Source: G963691835 sp963691835
Lineage (GTDB): Bacteria > Pseudomonadota > Alphaproteobacteria > Thalassobaculales > Thalassobaculaceae
Assembly (NCBI GenBank): GCA_963691835.1
Contig: OY829383.1
Span: forward strand, 4,340,001-4,404,000
Reading direction: 5' to 3'
DNA length: 64,000 bases
Shown piece after piece: positions 33,914-44,394 of the stretch. Position 1 is the first letter of the stretch, and the number at the start of each line of letters is the position of its first letter. The position numbers and the translations under genes were made by a program. The notes beneath the pieces are model-generated. The model saw only the letters and a program-made list of their open reading frames with translations. It did no database searches and was not told the origin of the DNA.

Positions 33914-35479
33914 TTAAGCCGCGGCCGGGCGACGGCGACGGCGGCGGCCTGGCTGGCTTGGACGCCGCTTCAGCCCCTCCATCCCATCGGCCGACTTGGG
34001 ACGGTCATCCCGGCGGCGTTGGCCGTTCCGGGGGCCCTTGGGCTTGGAATCCCGTTTGGGCTGCTGCCGCGCATCGGAAGCAGGCGCAACGGAAGCAGGC
34101 TTAACCGACGCAGACGCGGCAGAAGCAGAACCCGCCGCATTGGCGGGTGCCGCATTGCGGCCGCCGGGCTTCTTCCGCCTCGGGCGCTGTCTTTCACCCT
34201 CGCCTGCTCCAGCGGCCACTCGGCCCGCTTTCCGGTCAGACCGCCTCTCATCACCGCCGTCACGACGCCGCTCATTCCCATTGGCGGCTTTCGCGGTCGG
34301 CGGCTTCGGACGGCTATGCTTCTTGCGGTTCGCTGCGGGCGCCGGCTCAGGCCGCTCCGTCTCCCCCATCGTGGGGATCTGGCGGCCGACGATCTTCTCA
34401 ATGTCTCGGAGATAGGCCACTTCCGTGGCATCACACAGCGAGATCGCGATGCCGTCCGCACCAGCCCGCGCCGTCCGGCCGATCCGGTGGACATAGCTCT
34501 CCGGCTCGTTGGGGAGTTCGAAGTTCACCACATGGGTCACGCCATCCACGTCGATACCGCGCGCGGCGATATCGGTGGCGACGAGAACCCGCGCCTCACC
34601 CGCTTTAAAACGGTTCAGCGCCGTCTGCCGGGCGCTCTGGGATTTGTTCCCGTGAATGGCATCGGCGGCGATCCCCCCGCCTTCCAGCCATTGGGCCACA
34701 CGGTTGGCCCGGTGCTTGGTCCGGGTGAACACGATCACCCGCTCCATCGCCTCATCCTCCAGAAGGGCGAGCAGCAGGTCCCGCTTCGCCTTCTGGTCGC
34801 CGTAGATCACGTGCTGCTCGATCCGGTCGACGGTGACCACGCCCGGCGTGACCTCAACCCGGACCGGGTCGGACAGGAAGTCGGCCGCCAGCTTCTGGAT
34901 CTCGTTCGGCATGGTGGCACTGAACATCAGGCTCCGCCGCTCGGCCGGGAGATGGCCCAGAATCCGGCGCACATCTCGGATGAAGCCCATGTCGAGCATC
35001 CGGTCGGCCTCGTCCAGGACGAAATCCGTCACCTGGTCCAGCATCACATGGCCCTGCGCCACCAGATCCAGCAGCCTGCCAGGTGTGGCGACGAGAATGT
35101 CGACACCCCGCGCCAAGGCCTTCACCTGGGGCATCTGCCCGACACCACCGACAACCACGAAGTGGCTGACGCCCATGTAGGTACCGTAGGCCTTGATGCT
35201 GTCGCCGATCTGGATAGACAGCTCCCGCGTCGGCGCGAGGATTAGAACATGCGGCCGCTTCTTGGCTCGGCGCGGAGCACCCGGCTGGCACAGGCGGTGG
35301 AGGATGGGCAGCGTGAAGGCCGCCGTTTTGCCGGTTCCCGTCTGGGCCACGCCCAGCACGTCGCGCCCGTCCAACTGCGGCGGAATCGACTGCTCCTGAA
35401 TCGGGGTCGGATTCGTGTAGCCAGTGTCGGACAATACACGAAGGAGCGGCTCGGCTAGGCCGAGCGCGTCAAAAGTCAT
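33914..35479 (-). CDS. rhlE: DEAD-box ATP-dependent RNA helicase, RhlE type
   Basis: 521 residues from the ATG giving MTFDALGLAEPLLRVL; the TTG three codons upstream is rejected. Motifs: Q motif TNPTPIQEQSIP, Walker A AQTGTGKTAAF, DEAD box VLDEADRMLDMGF, SAT, and HRIGRTARAG. Residues after about 375 form a long basic, low-complexity tail rich in Arg, Lys, Pro and Ala that binds RNA non-specifically. It is likely transcribed from the promoter at 35674-35703. Confidence 0.96.
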   Translation of the reverse strand: MTFDALGLAEPLLRVLSDTGYTNPTPIQEQSIPPQLDGRDVLGVAQTGTGKTAAFTLPILHRLCQPGAPRRAKKRPHVLILAPTRELSIQIGDSIKAYGTYMGVSHFVVVGGVGQMPQVKALARGVDILVATPGRLLDLVAQGHVMLDQVTDFVLDEADRMLDMGFIRDVRRILGHLPAERRSLMFSATMPNEIQKLAADFLSDPVRVEVTPGVVTVDRIEQHVIYGDQKAKRDLLLALLEDEAMERVIVFTRTKHRANRVAQWLEGGGIAADAIHGNKSQSARQTALNRFKAGEARVLVATDIAARGIDVDGVTHVVNFELPNEPESYVHRIGRTARAGADGIAISLCDATEVAYLRDIEKIVGRQIPTMGETERPEPAPAANRKKHSRPKPPTAKAANGNERRRDGGDERRSDRKAGRVAAGAGEGERQRPRRKKPGGRNAAPANAAGSASAASASVKPASVAPASDARQQPKRDSKPKGPRNGQRRRDDRPKSADGMEGLKRRPSQPGRRRRRRPAAA

Positions 35480-35673
35480 ATCTGTCAAAGCGGAAGTCGT
35501 CTTTCTCGATACCCCGGCGCGTCACGTCGCATGACGGCTTGCGGCGCGGGGGCCTTACGTCTGATGCCCAGCTTCAAGGGGCGGCGACGAAGGTTACAGG
35601 GTTGTTCCTGGTGCCGTCTCTCCATGACGCTTTTCGACAGAGCCGAAGCCGCCAACGAGGCAGGAACTGGCGT

Positions 35674-35703
35674 TTACATGGAGGGGGAGAGAGCCTCTGT
35701 CAA
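35674..35703 (-). promoter_or_regulatory. Candidate sigma70-type promoter for rhlE
   Basis: On the minus strand a consensus -35 TTGACA (35698-35703) and a -10 ATGTAA (35674-35679) are 18 bases apart. The promoter would leave about 185 untranslated bases before the rhlE start, which is common for RNA helicase genes controlled at mRNA level. The -10 is a weak match. Confidence 0.35.
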
Positions 35704-35775
35704 TCTCCAAGCCTTCGCAGGTGCAAAACAAGCGTCAACCGAGACTCATCTGCCACACCCGCCAGAGCGGACACC

Positions 35776-36069
35776 TCAGACAAACCGGAAGACGAACCCT
35801 GCCCAGATGATCGCGATGACCAGCGGCCCCCAAAGCGGCGTCCCCATGATCGCCAACCATGCGAGGAAGATGAACGCGCTGCCGATCAGGCTGATGAACA
35901 GCCGGTCTCCGCGGGTGGTATCGATCGCGAACACACCACGTCGTGGCGCCCCGCCCGGCGACCGAAGCTCCCATATCGTCATGGTCACGAGACACGTGAT
36001 GATAAATGCGAAAAACGCCGCCGTTGGCCATGTCCAGGCCATCCAGCTCAGACCCAGTCCCCCGCTCAT
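35776..36069 (-). CDS. glpU: Small membrane protein of the glycerol ABC operon (DUF2160)
   Basis: 97 residues with about three hydrophobic segments. The DUF2160 sequence WMAWTWPTAAFFAFI, then GVFAIDTTRGDRLFISLI is found at the end of glycerol ABC transporter operons, where the Rhizobium leguminosarum homologue is called GlpU. Function unknown; its fixed place with the transporter suggests an accessory membrane role. It is the last gene of glpV-S-T-P-Q-U on the minus strand, 30 bases after glpQ. The symbol is by synteny with that system. Confidence 0.8.
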   Translation of the reverse strand: MSGGLGLSWMAWTWPTAAFFAFIITCLVTMTIWELRSPGGAPRRGVFAIDTTRGDRLFISLIGSAFIFLAWLAIMGTPLWGPLVIAIIWAGFVFRFV

Positions 36070-36099
36070 GACAGGCCCCCTTTCCGAACCGCCAACACG

Positions 36100-36903
36100 C
36101 TACACCCGCCCCAAGGCAAAGCCCTTGGCGATGTAGTTCCGGACGAAGTAGATCACGAACGCGCCGGGTACGATGGTGAGCGTACCCGCGGCCGCCAACA
36201 ATCCGAGTTCGTATCCCGATGTACTCGCCGTTCGGGTCATCGTCGCCGCGATCGGCTTTGCGTCCACCGCCGTCAGGGTCTTGGCGAGCAGAAGTTCTAC
36301 CCACGAGAACATGAAGCAGAAGAACATCGCCACGCCGATGCCCGCCGCGATGGTCGGCACGAAGATCCGGAGGAAGAAGCTCCAGAACGAATGACCATCC
36401 ACATAGGCTGTCTCATCAAGCTCCTTGGGAACGCCGGACATGAACCCTTCCAGGATCCACACGGCGAGCGGGATGTTGAACAGCATATGCGCCAGTGCCA
36501 CAGCAATGTGGGTATCGAACAGCCCGACCGCCGAGTAGAGCTGGAAGAACGGCAGTGCGAAGACGGCCGGTGGCGCCATGCGGTTCGTCAGCAACCAGAA
36601 GAACAGATGCTTGTCACCGATGAACCGGTACCGGGAGAAGGCATAGGCTGCCGGCAATGCCACAGCCACAGAAAGCACCGTGTTTATCGTGACATAGACG
36701 AGAGAGTTCACGTAACCCATATACCAGGTCGGGTCCGTGAAGATGACCACATAGTTCTCGACGGTGAATTCCTGCGGGAACAACGTGAACGAGCCCAGGA
36801 TCTCGTTCGTCGTTTTGAACGACATGTTGATGAGCCAGTAGATCGGCAGCATCAGGAACAGGATGTAGAGCGTCGGCACCAGCCATCGGGCATGCTGTTT
36901 CAT
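36100..36903 (-). CDS. glpQ: Glycerol ABC transporter permease (GlpQ type)
   Basis: 267 residues from ATG giving MKQHARWLVPTLYILFLMLPIYWLINMSFK, preceded by GGGATAAG. Six membrane helices and the EAA-type loop ELDETAYVDGHSFWSFFLRIFVPTIAAG, where binding-protein-dependent permeases contact the ATPases. MalG-like second permease, ten bases downstream of glpP. Confidence 0.9.
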   Translation of the reverse strand: MKQHARWLVPTLYILFLMLPIYWLINMSFKTTNEILGSFTLFPQEFTVENYVVIFTDPTWYMGYVNSLVYVTINTVLSVAVALPAAYAFSRYRFIGDKHLFFWLLTNRMAPPAVFALPFFQLYSAVGLFDTHIAVALAHMLFNIPLAVWILEGFMSGVPKELDETAYVDGHSFWSFFLRIFVPTIAAGIGVAMFFCFMFSWVELLLAKTLTAVDAKPIAATMTRTASTSGYELGLLAAAGTLTIVPGAFVIYFVRNYIAKGFALGRV

Positions 36904-36913
36904 CGTCTTATCC

Positions 36914-37777
36914 CTACTGCTGCTCGCCACGGGTCATGACCGTGTAGAAGACCCAGCTCAACACGAGGATGATCAGGAAGTAGATCAGCGACATCGCCGC
37001 CGCCGGGCCAAGGTCGAACTGGCCGAGGGCGATCTTCACCAGATCGATGGAGAGGAGAGTCGTGGAGTTGCCCGGACCACCGCCGGTCAGCACGATCGCC
37101 TCGGTATAGATCATGAAGCTGTCCATGAACCGCAGCAGAAGGGCGATGGTCAGGACGCGACGAAGCTTCGGAAGCTGAATGAAGCGGAAGATCGCCCAGG
37201 AGGACGCACCGTCGATGCGGGCGGCCTGATAGTACGCATCCGGGATCGAACTCAGCCCGGCATAGGCCAGCAGCACGACCAGCGACGTCCAGTGCCAAAC
37301 GTCCATCAGGATGAGCGTGAACCACGCATCCTCTGGCTGCCGGGTGAAGTTGTAATCGAAACCGATCGCGTTGAGCGTCCGTCCTAGAAGCCCGATATCC
37401 GGCAGCGCGAAGATGTTCCACATCGCACCTACCACGTTCCAGGGGATCAGCAGTGGCAACGCCATCAGGACAAGGCAAACCGATACCCACGGACCTTTTC
37501 GCGGCATGGCCAGCGCGATCGCCACGCCGAGCGGCATCTGGATCGCGAGGATCGTGGCCGTGAAGAATAACTGCCGGCCGAGCGCGTCGTGAAACCGCTC
37601 GGAATGAAGCACCTGCTCGAACCAGATCACCCCGGCCCAGAAGAAGGTGTTGTCTCCAAAGGTCTCCTGGACGGAATAGTTCACCACGGTCATCAGCGGG
37701 ATGATCGCGTTGAACGCCACCAGCGCCACCACCGGCAGCACGAAGAACCAGGCCTTTTGGTTCTCTGTCTTGTTCAT
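36914..37777 (-). CDS. glpP: Glycerol ABC transporter permease (GlpP type)
   Basis: 287 residues, MalF/UgpA-like, with six membrane helices. The EAA loop is YYQAARIDGASSWAIFRFIQLPKLRR. Its last codons precede glpQ by ten bases and it follows glpT by nine bases, so the operon is compact. Partner of GlpQ in the membrane pore. Confidence 0.9.
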   Translation of the reverse strand: MNKTENQKAWFFVLPVVALVAFNAIIPLMTVVNYSVQETFGDNTFFWAGVIWFEQVLHSERFHDALGRQLFFTATILAIQMPLGVAIALAMPRKGPWVSVCLVLMALPLLIPWNVVGAMWNIFALPDIGLLGRTLNAIGFDYNFTRQPEDAWFTLILMDVWHWTSLVVLLAYAGLSSIPDAYYQAARIDGASSWAIFRFIQLPKLRRVLTIALLLRFMDSFMIYTEAIVLTGGGPGNSTTLLSIDLVKIALGQFDLGPAAAMSLIYFLIILVLSWVFYTVMTRGEQQ

Positions 37778-37786
37778 CGCCCTCTC

Positions 37787-38854
37787 CTACTCGACCATGC
37801 GGCCGTCGGCGTAGACACGCGTCTGCGCCGGATCGAACGCCAGATGCGCGCTCCCGTCCGGGATCGTCTCGCCCTCATCAACCAGAACTTTGATCATCGC
37901 GCTGTCCGTCCGCGCATCCACGATCCGGTACCGTCCGGCATCGCTGACCTTGGAAACTGAAACCGGCAGTCCGGTATCAGCGAACCTCACAAACTCGGGC
38001 CGGACGCCGACCTCAAGTTTGGCCGAACCTCCAGCCCACTGTCCTGCATTGGCGGTCGCGATGGCCTGACCGAAGACGACGGCCTGGCCGTCGCGAACCT
38101 CACACGGCATCACGTTCATGCCCGGTGAGCCGATGAAGTGCCCGACGAAGGTATGTTTCGGCGTCTCAAACAGAGAGACCGGGGTGCCGATCTGGACCAC
38201 CTCGCCCTTGTCCATCACGACAACTTCATCGGCAAACGTCAGTGCCTCTGTCTGGTCGTGAGTGACATAAATCATCGTTGTTTTAACGCGTTGGTGCAGT
38301 TCTTTAAGTTTTGACCTCAATTGCCACTTCAGGTGTGGGTCGATGACGGTCAACGGCTCGTCGAACATGATGACATTGACGTCCGTCCGCACGAGGCCGC
38401 GCCCCAGCGAAATCTTCTGCTTGCCATCCGCTGTCAGGCCCGCGGCCCGCTTCTCGAGCATGGGCGTCAGCTCGATCATCTCGGCGATTTCGCGGACACG
38501 GCTGTCCACATCGGCCGCCGCGACCCCTCGGTTGCGCAGTGGAAAGGCCAAATTGTCGTAGACCGTCATCGTGTCGTAGACGACGGGGAACTGGAAAACC
38601 TGGGCGATATGACGATCGTCGGGGGCGGCGTCGGTGACATCCTCACCGTCGAAGAACACCCGCCCCTGCGAGGGCCTGACCAGTCCCGAGATGATGTTCA
38701 GCAAGGTCGTCTTGCCACATCCCGATGGCCCGAGAAGCGCGTAGGCGCCGCCATCGCGGAAAGAGACGTCGAGCTTCTTCAGCGCCCAATCTTCGTCGGA
38801 CGATGGATTGGGTACGTAGCTGTGACCGAGGTTCTCGAAGGTGATTGTCGCCAT
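37787..38854 (-). CDS. glpT: Glycerol ABC transporter ATPase (GlpT type) with degenerate signature motif
   Basis: 355 residues from ATG giving MATITFENLGHSYVP. Walker A GPSGCGKT (42-49), Walker B with Glu166 in MFDEP and the switch histidine H199 in YVTHDQ are intact. The C-loop signature LSGGQ is instead LTADG (140-144). The C-terminal regulatory domain of the MalK type is present. It pairs with GlpS; see the finding on the asymmetric dimer. Symbol by homology to the rhizobial glycerol ABC system, not related to the E. coli GlpT antiporter. Confidence 0.93.
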   Translation of the reverse strand: MATITFENLGHSYVPNPSSDEDWALKKLDVSFRDGGAYALLGPSGCGKTTLLNIISGLVRPSQGRVFFDGEDVTDAAPDDRHIAQVFQFPVVYDTMTVYDNLAFPLRNRGVAAADVDSRVREIAEMIELTPMLEKRAAGLTADGKQKISLGRGLVRTDVNVIMFDEPLTVIDPHLKWQLRSKLKELHQRVKTTMIYVTHDQTEALTFADEVVVMDKGEVVQIGTPVSLFETPKHTFVGHFIGSPGMNVMPCEVRDGQAVVFGQAIATANAGQWAGGSAKLEVGVRPEFVRFADTGLPVSVSKVSDAGRYRIVDARTDSAMIKVLVDEGETIPDGSAHLAFDPAQTRVYADGRMVE

Positions 38855-38879
38855 GGATGCGCTCCAGTTCGCGGGACCG

Positions 38880-39947
38880 TCAGGCGGCAACGAGACGGTG
38901 ATCGGCGTCGAAATACATCGCGCGCGAGACGTCGGCGAAGAGGCGGGCGGTTGCCCCGACCTCAAAGGCGTGAATGCCGTGGGCCTGGGATACCCACGTG
39001 TCCTCACCCAAAAGGAAGTGGATCGTGCTTTCGGAGCCGCTTAGCTCCGTCACGAGGACAGGTCCTTCCAACGGGACGGATGCCTCCCCCAAGGAGTCCG
39101 GTGACAGAAAATGAGGCCGGAGACCCAGGGTCAGGGGGCCGTCCGGATGGTTCGCGAGAGCCTCCGGCGAGGGCCAGCGGGCGGCGTTGCCCAACACAAT
39201 CTCCCCACCCTCCTTTCGAACGGCGGCCGTGTTCATCGGCGGCTCTGAGAAGACCTGGGCACTCACAAGGTTGTCGGGACGGCGGTAGATGTCGCCGGTG
39301 GGACCAAATTGCGCGACACTCCCCTCAAAGAGGGTCGCGGTCTGTCCGCCGAACAGAAGCGCTTCGACCGGTTCCGTCGTCGCATAGACAACCACCGCGT
39401 CCCGGTCGGCGAAGAGGCGCGGAAGCTCGTCGCGCAACTCCTCCCGGAGTTTGAAATCGAGGTTCGCGAGCGGCTCGTCCAACAGAACGAGATCCGCGTC
39501 CTTGACCAGCGCGCGGGCCATCGCTGTTCGTTGCTGCTGGCCCCCCGAAAGCTCCGAGGGGCGTCTGCCAAGCATGGGAGAGAGCTTCAGCAGCTCCGCC
39601 ATCTCGCCGACCCGGCGCTTGATGTCCGTTTCCGCCACCTTCGCCACCCGGAGCGGGGATGCAATGTTCTCGAAGACGGACATGTTCGGATAGTTGATGA
39701 ATTGCTGATAGACCATCGAGACATTACGGCGCTGAACCGCCATCCCGGTGACGTCCGTGCCGTTGAAGAACACGCGCCCCGTCGTCGGACGTTCGAGCCC
39801 GGCCATGAGCTGCATCAGCGTGGTCTTCCCAGCCAGGGTCGTCCCGAGCAGGACGTTGAACGTGCCCGGCTCCAGGGTCAGGTCGGTCGGATGAATGTGA
39901 ACGTCGCCGCCCACAGTCTTACCAACGGCCTTGAGCTCTAGCGACAT
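38880..39947 (-). CDS. glpS: Glycerol ABC transporter ATPase (GlpS type) lacking the switch histidine
   Basis: 355 residues. Signature motif LSGGQQQR (133-140), Walker B VLLDEP (154-159) and Q-loop YQQFINYP are intact, with an unusual Walker A GTTLAGKT (35-42). The H-loop reads YATTEP, so the histidine usually at the second half of YVTHDQ is a threonine (T191). A MalK-like C-terminal domain follows. First ATPase gene after glpV in the operon, with two hairpins between them. Confidence 0.93.
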   Translation of the reverse strand: MSLELKAVGKTVGGDVHIHPTDLTLEPGTFNVLLGTTLAGKTTLMQLMAGLERPTTGRVFFNGTDVTGMAVQRRNVSMVYQQFINYPNMSVFENIASPLRVAKVAETDIKRRVGEMAELLKLSPMLGRRPSELSGGQQQRTAMARALVKDADLVLLDEPLANLDFKLREELRDELPRLFADRDAVVVYATTEPVEALLFGGQTATLFEGSVAQFGPTGDIYRRPDNLVSAQVFSEPPMNTAAVRKEGGEIVLGNAARWPSPEALANHPDGPLTLGLRPHFLSPDSLGEASVPLEGPVLVTELSGSESTIHFLLGEDTWVSQAHGIHAFEVGATARLFADVSRAMYFDADHRLVAA

Positions 39948-40020
39948 GGCTTTGATCGGCTCCGCACAATGAGGTCTCTAGAAAAATCGGGGCACCGCGG
40001 GCGATGCCCCGAGTTCTGGC

Positions 40021-40084
40021 TGCCGACAGCCGGCCGCGTGACGCGCCCGTCGGCAACCACCCGGCCCTTATGGATGGGCCGGGT
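40021..40084 (-). repeat. Two hairpins between glpV and glpS
   Basis: The first, 40021-40055, has TGCCGAC/GTCGGCA ends and an inner GCG/CGC stem. The second, 40059-40084, is ACCCGGCCC, an eight-base loop, GGGCCGGGT: nine perfect pairs. They lie 21 to 85 bases after the glpV stop, inside the operon. They probably protect the glpV mRNA end and partly attenuate the downstream genes, as hairpins after other binding-protein genes do. Confidence 0.7.
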
Positions 40085-40105
40085 AGTTTTCACATCAAAC
40101 GGGGA

Positions 40106-41839
<1,734 letters not shown>

Positions 41840-41873
41840 TGCCGTCTTCCTCCCTGATGGAACAGCAACCGCG

Positions 41874-41902
41874 ATCATCAAACGAACTAAAACGAACGTC
41901 AA
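41874..41902 (-). promoter_or_regulatory. glpV promoter with GlpR-type operator repeats in the spacer
   Basis: On the minus strand -35 TTGACG (41897-41902) and -10 GATGAT (41874-41879) are 17 bases apart. The spacer contains two direct copies of GTTCGTTT with a 10-base period (41880-41887 and 41890-41897 as AAACGAAC on the plus strand). E. coli GlpR operator half-sites contain YTCGWW, which these match, so GlpR binding here would block the promoter. Confidence 0.6.
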
Positions 41903-41964
41903 TCGCAAATTTTCACTTTCAATTTCGGGGAAAAATGCCGAAAATCTGGAAATAGGCGTGTTCA

Positions 41965-41980
41965 TTTCGCACATGCGAAA
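41965..41980. promoter_or_regulatory. Palindrome spanning the glpR start codon
   Basis: TTTCGC-ACAT-GCGAAA, six perfect pairs; the glpR ATG begins at 41973 inside it. It contains the TTCG/CGAA core seen in the operator repeats, so autoregulation by GlpR at its own start is possible. It could also fold in mRNA and limit glpR translation. Confidence 0.45.
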
Positions 41981-42806
41981 GAAAACGAAAGGTCAAAAAG
42001 TGGCGGCTTCCTCGCCCCGTCAGCACGATATTCTTTGTCTCGCAAAGCAGCATGGCCGCGTCGAGGTCGATGGCTTGGCGGCACACTTCGATGTGACGCC
42101 TCAAACCATCAGGCGCGACCTGAATGAGCTGTGCGAAGACGGGCAACTGCAGCGCGTTCACGGCGGCGCGGTCTTCCCCACCGGGGCCGCAAACTACGCC
42201 TATGAGCAGCGCCGGCAGATATCCGCCGACGGCAAACAACGCATCGGCGCACGGGCCGCCGCCCTCATCCCGGACCGGAGTTCGGTTATCCTGAACATTG
42301 GCACCACGACCGAGCAGGTTGCGAACGCCCTGCTCCGTCACGAGGAGATTCTCGTCGTTACCAACAACATCAATGTTGCCAACATCTTGAGGGAATCGCC
42401 CACCGCGGAGGTCATCATTGCGGGCGGCCGGGTGCGCCGTTCCGACGGTGGTGTGATCGGCGAAGCGACAATGGATTTCATGAAACAGTTCCGGGTGGAC
42501 TTCGCCGTCATCGGCGCATCCGCGATCGACCTCGACGGGACCATCCTCGACTACGACTACCGGGAGGTTCGGGTCGCGCAGGAGATCATGCGCCACGCCC
42601 GGCAGACGATCCTGGTCGCGGACCGCATGAAGTTCGAGCGGCGCGCGCCGATCCGGATCGGTTCCCTCGGTGACGTGGATATGTTTGTTACGGACGAACC
42701 CCCGCCCCCATCCGTCGCAACGCTTTGCCGGGACAGCGGGGTCCGGGTAGAAGTCGCAACCGATGTGCCCGCCGTTGCCGTACCCGACTCGCCGAGGGTC
42801 GCCTGA
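41973..42806 (+). CDS. glpR: DeoR-family regulator of glycerol genes
   Basis: 277 residues starting MRKKTKGQKVAASS. The N-terminal DeoR HTH is VDGLAAHFDVTPQTIRRDLNELC with the signature GQLQRVHGGA, and the effector-binding domain contains LNIGTTTEQVANAL and VIIAGGRVRRSDGGVIG. It probably senses glycerol 3-phosphate. It heads glpR-glpD-glpK and diverges from glpV across 133 bases, so it can control both sides. Confidence 0.93.
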   Translation: MRKKTKGQKVAASSPRQHDILCLAKQHGRVEVDGLAAHFDVTPQTIRRDLNELCEDGQLQRVHGGAVFPTGAANYAYEQRRQISADGKQRIGARAAALIPDRSSVILNIGTTTEQVANALLRHEEILVVTNNINVANILRESPTAEVIIAGGRVRRSDGGVIGEATMDFMKQFRVDFAVIGASAIDLDGTILDYDYREVRVAQEIMRHARQTILVADRMKFERRAPIRIGSLGDVDMFVTDEPPPPSVATLCRDSGVRVEVATDVPAVAVPDSPRVA

Positions 42807-42807
42807 T

Positions 42808-44349
42808 ATGTCCAAGTCAGAACAAAACGCCGCCACCGAAGTGGACGTCTTCGTTATCGGCGGAGGTATCAACGGCTGCGGTATCGCGCGGGATGCCGTC
42901 GGGCGCGGATATTCCGTCCGCTTGGCGGAGATGAACGACCTCGCCTCCGGGACATCCTCCTGGTCCACCAAACTCATCCACGGCGGCCTGCGGTATCTCG
43001 AGTACTACGAGTTCAGGCTTGTCCGCGAAGCCCTGATGGAGCGGGAGGTTCTTTGGTCCCTCGCACCGCACATCATTCGGCCGATGCGGTTCGTCCTGCC
43101 GCATCACAAGGGACTGCGCCCCGCGTGGCTGCTGCGTCTCGGGCTGTTTCTGTACGACCATATCGGCGGCCGGAAGCTCCTCCCGGCAACGAAGACCCTG
43201 GATATGCGGTCGGACGCCGCCGGCGCTCCGCTCAAGCCGCTCTTCCGGCAGGCGTTCGAGTACTCCGACTGCTGGGTCGACGATGCTAGGCTCGTGGTTC
43301 TCAATGCCCGTGACGCCGCGGACCGCGGTGCTGACATTCGGACCCGGGAGCGGGTAACCGGTGTCTCGAAAGACGGCGGTCGCTGGACGGTTCAGGTTCG
43401 GAATGAGGCGTCCGGCTCGGTTGAAACGATCCTGGCAAAGCTGATCGTCAACGCGGCCGGGCCTTGGGTTGATCGGGTGCTTTCAACCGCAGCCGGCAAG
43501 AACGATGCCCGCAATGTCCGCCTGGTTCAGGGCAGCCACATCGTGGTCAATAAGGTCTTCGAGCACGACCGAAGCTACATCTTCCAGAACGCCGACGGCC
43601 GTATCATCTTCGCGATCCCCTACGAGCAGGATTACACCCTGATCGGTACAACTGACCGGGACTATGAGGGCGATCCGAAGGATGTGGCGATCACCCCGGA
43701 AGAGACCGCGTATCTGTGCGAAGCCGCGAGCGAGTACTTCGCTGAGCCGATTACGGAAAGCGACATCGTCTGGACGTATTCCGGCGTTCGGCCGCTCTAT
43801 GACGATGGCGCCGCCGCGGCACAGGCCGCAACACGTGACTATGTGCTCCGCGAAGAGGGTGATCCGGACACGGGCGTCATGGTCAATATCTTCGGCGGCA
43901 AGATCACGACTTACCGCCGCCTTGCCGAGTCCGTTTTGGAGCGGATCGAAAGCGCGCTCGGTGCCCGGGGTCCCCGTTGGACGGGCGGCCCAACACTCCC
44001 GGGTGGGGATTTTCCGGCAACGGCGTACACCGAGACCTTAGCGGCACTGCAGAAGGACTATCCGTTCCTGAGCAGGAACCTCGCCGACCGGCTGCTCAAC
44101 CACTATGGAACGCGGTCGCGCGCAATCCTTGGCAACGCAACGTCGCTCGATGGCCTCGGTACGTGTTTCGGCGCGGATCTCCATGCCGCTGAGGTCGACT
44201 ATCTGATCGACCAGGAATGGGCCACCTCGGCGGACGATATCCTCTGGCGGCGCTCCAAGCTCGGGCTCAAGATACGCGGCGACGCGGCAACGGCGCTGGA
44301 CACCTATGTTGCCGACCGGATCGGCCGCGACCGCCGCGCCGCAGAATAG
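42808..44349 (+). CDS. glpD: Aerobic glycerol-3-phosphate dehydrogenase
   Basis: 513 residues; the ATG is one base after the glpR stop. FAD-binding motif FVIGGGINGCGIARDAVGRG, then SGTSSWSTKLIHGGLRYLE, with DAO-domain features and the C-terminal helical domain. A membrane-associated flavoenzyme that oxidises glycerol 3-phosphate to dihydroxyacetone phosphate and reduces quinone. Sits between glpR and glpK. Confidence 0.98.
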   Translation: MSKSEQNAATEVDVFVIGGGINGCGIARDAVGRGYSVRLAEMNDLASGTSSWSTKLIHGGLRYLEYYEFRLVREALMEREVLWSLAPHIIRPMRFVLPHHKGLRPAWLLRLGLFLYDHIGGRKLLPATKTLDMRSDAAGAPLKPLFRQAFEYSDCWVDDARLVVLNARDAADRGADIRTRERVTGVSKDGGRWTVQVRNEASGSVETILAKLIVNAAGPWVDRVLSTAAGKNDARNVRLVQGSHIVVNKVFEHDRSYIFQNADGRIIFAIPYEQDYTLIGTTDRDYEGDPKDVAITPEETAYLCEAASEYFAEPITESDIVWTYSGVRPLYDDGAAAAQAATRDYVLREEGDPDTGVMVNIFGGKITTYRRLAESVLERIESALGARGPRWTGGPTLPGGDFPATAYTETLAALQKDYPFLSRNLADRLLNHYGTRSRAILGNATSLDGLGTCFGADLHAAEVDYLIDQEWATSADDILWRRSKLGLKIRGDAATALDTYVADRIGRDRRAAE

Positions 44350-44394
44350 GTCAGAAGAAGGCCTCCTCGAAGGGGCCGCGCGAAGGGGAAGGCA

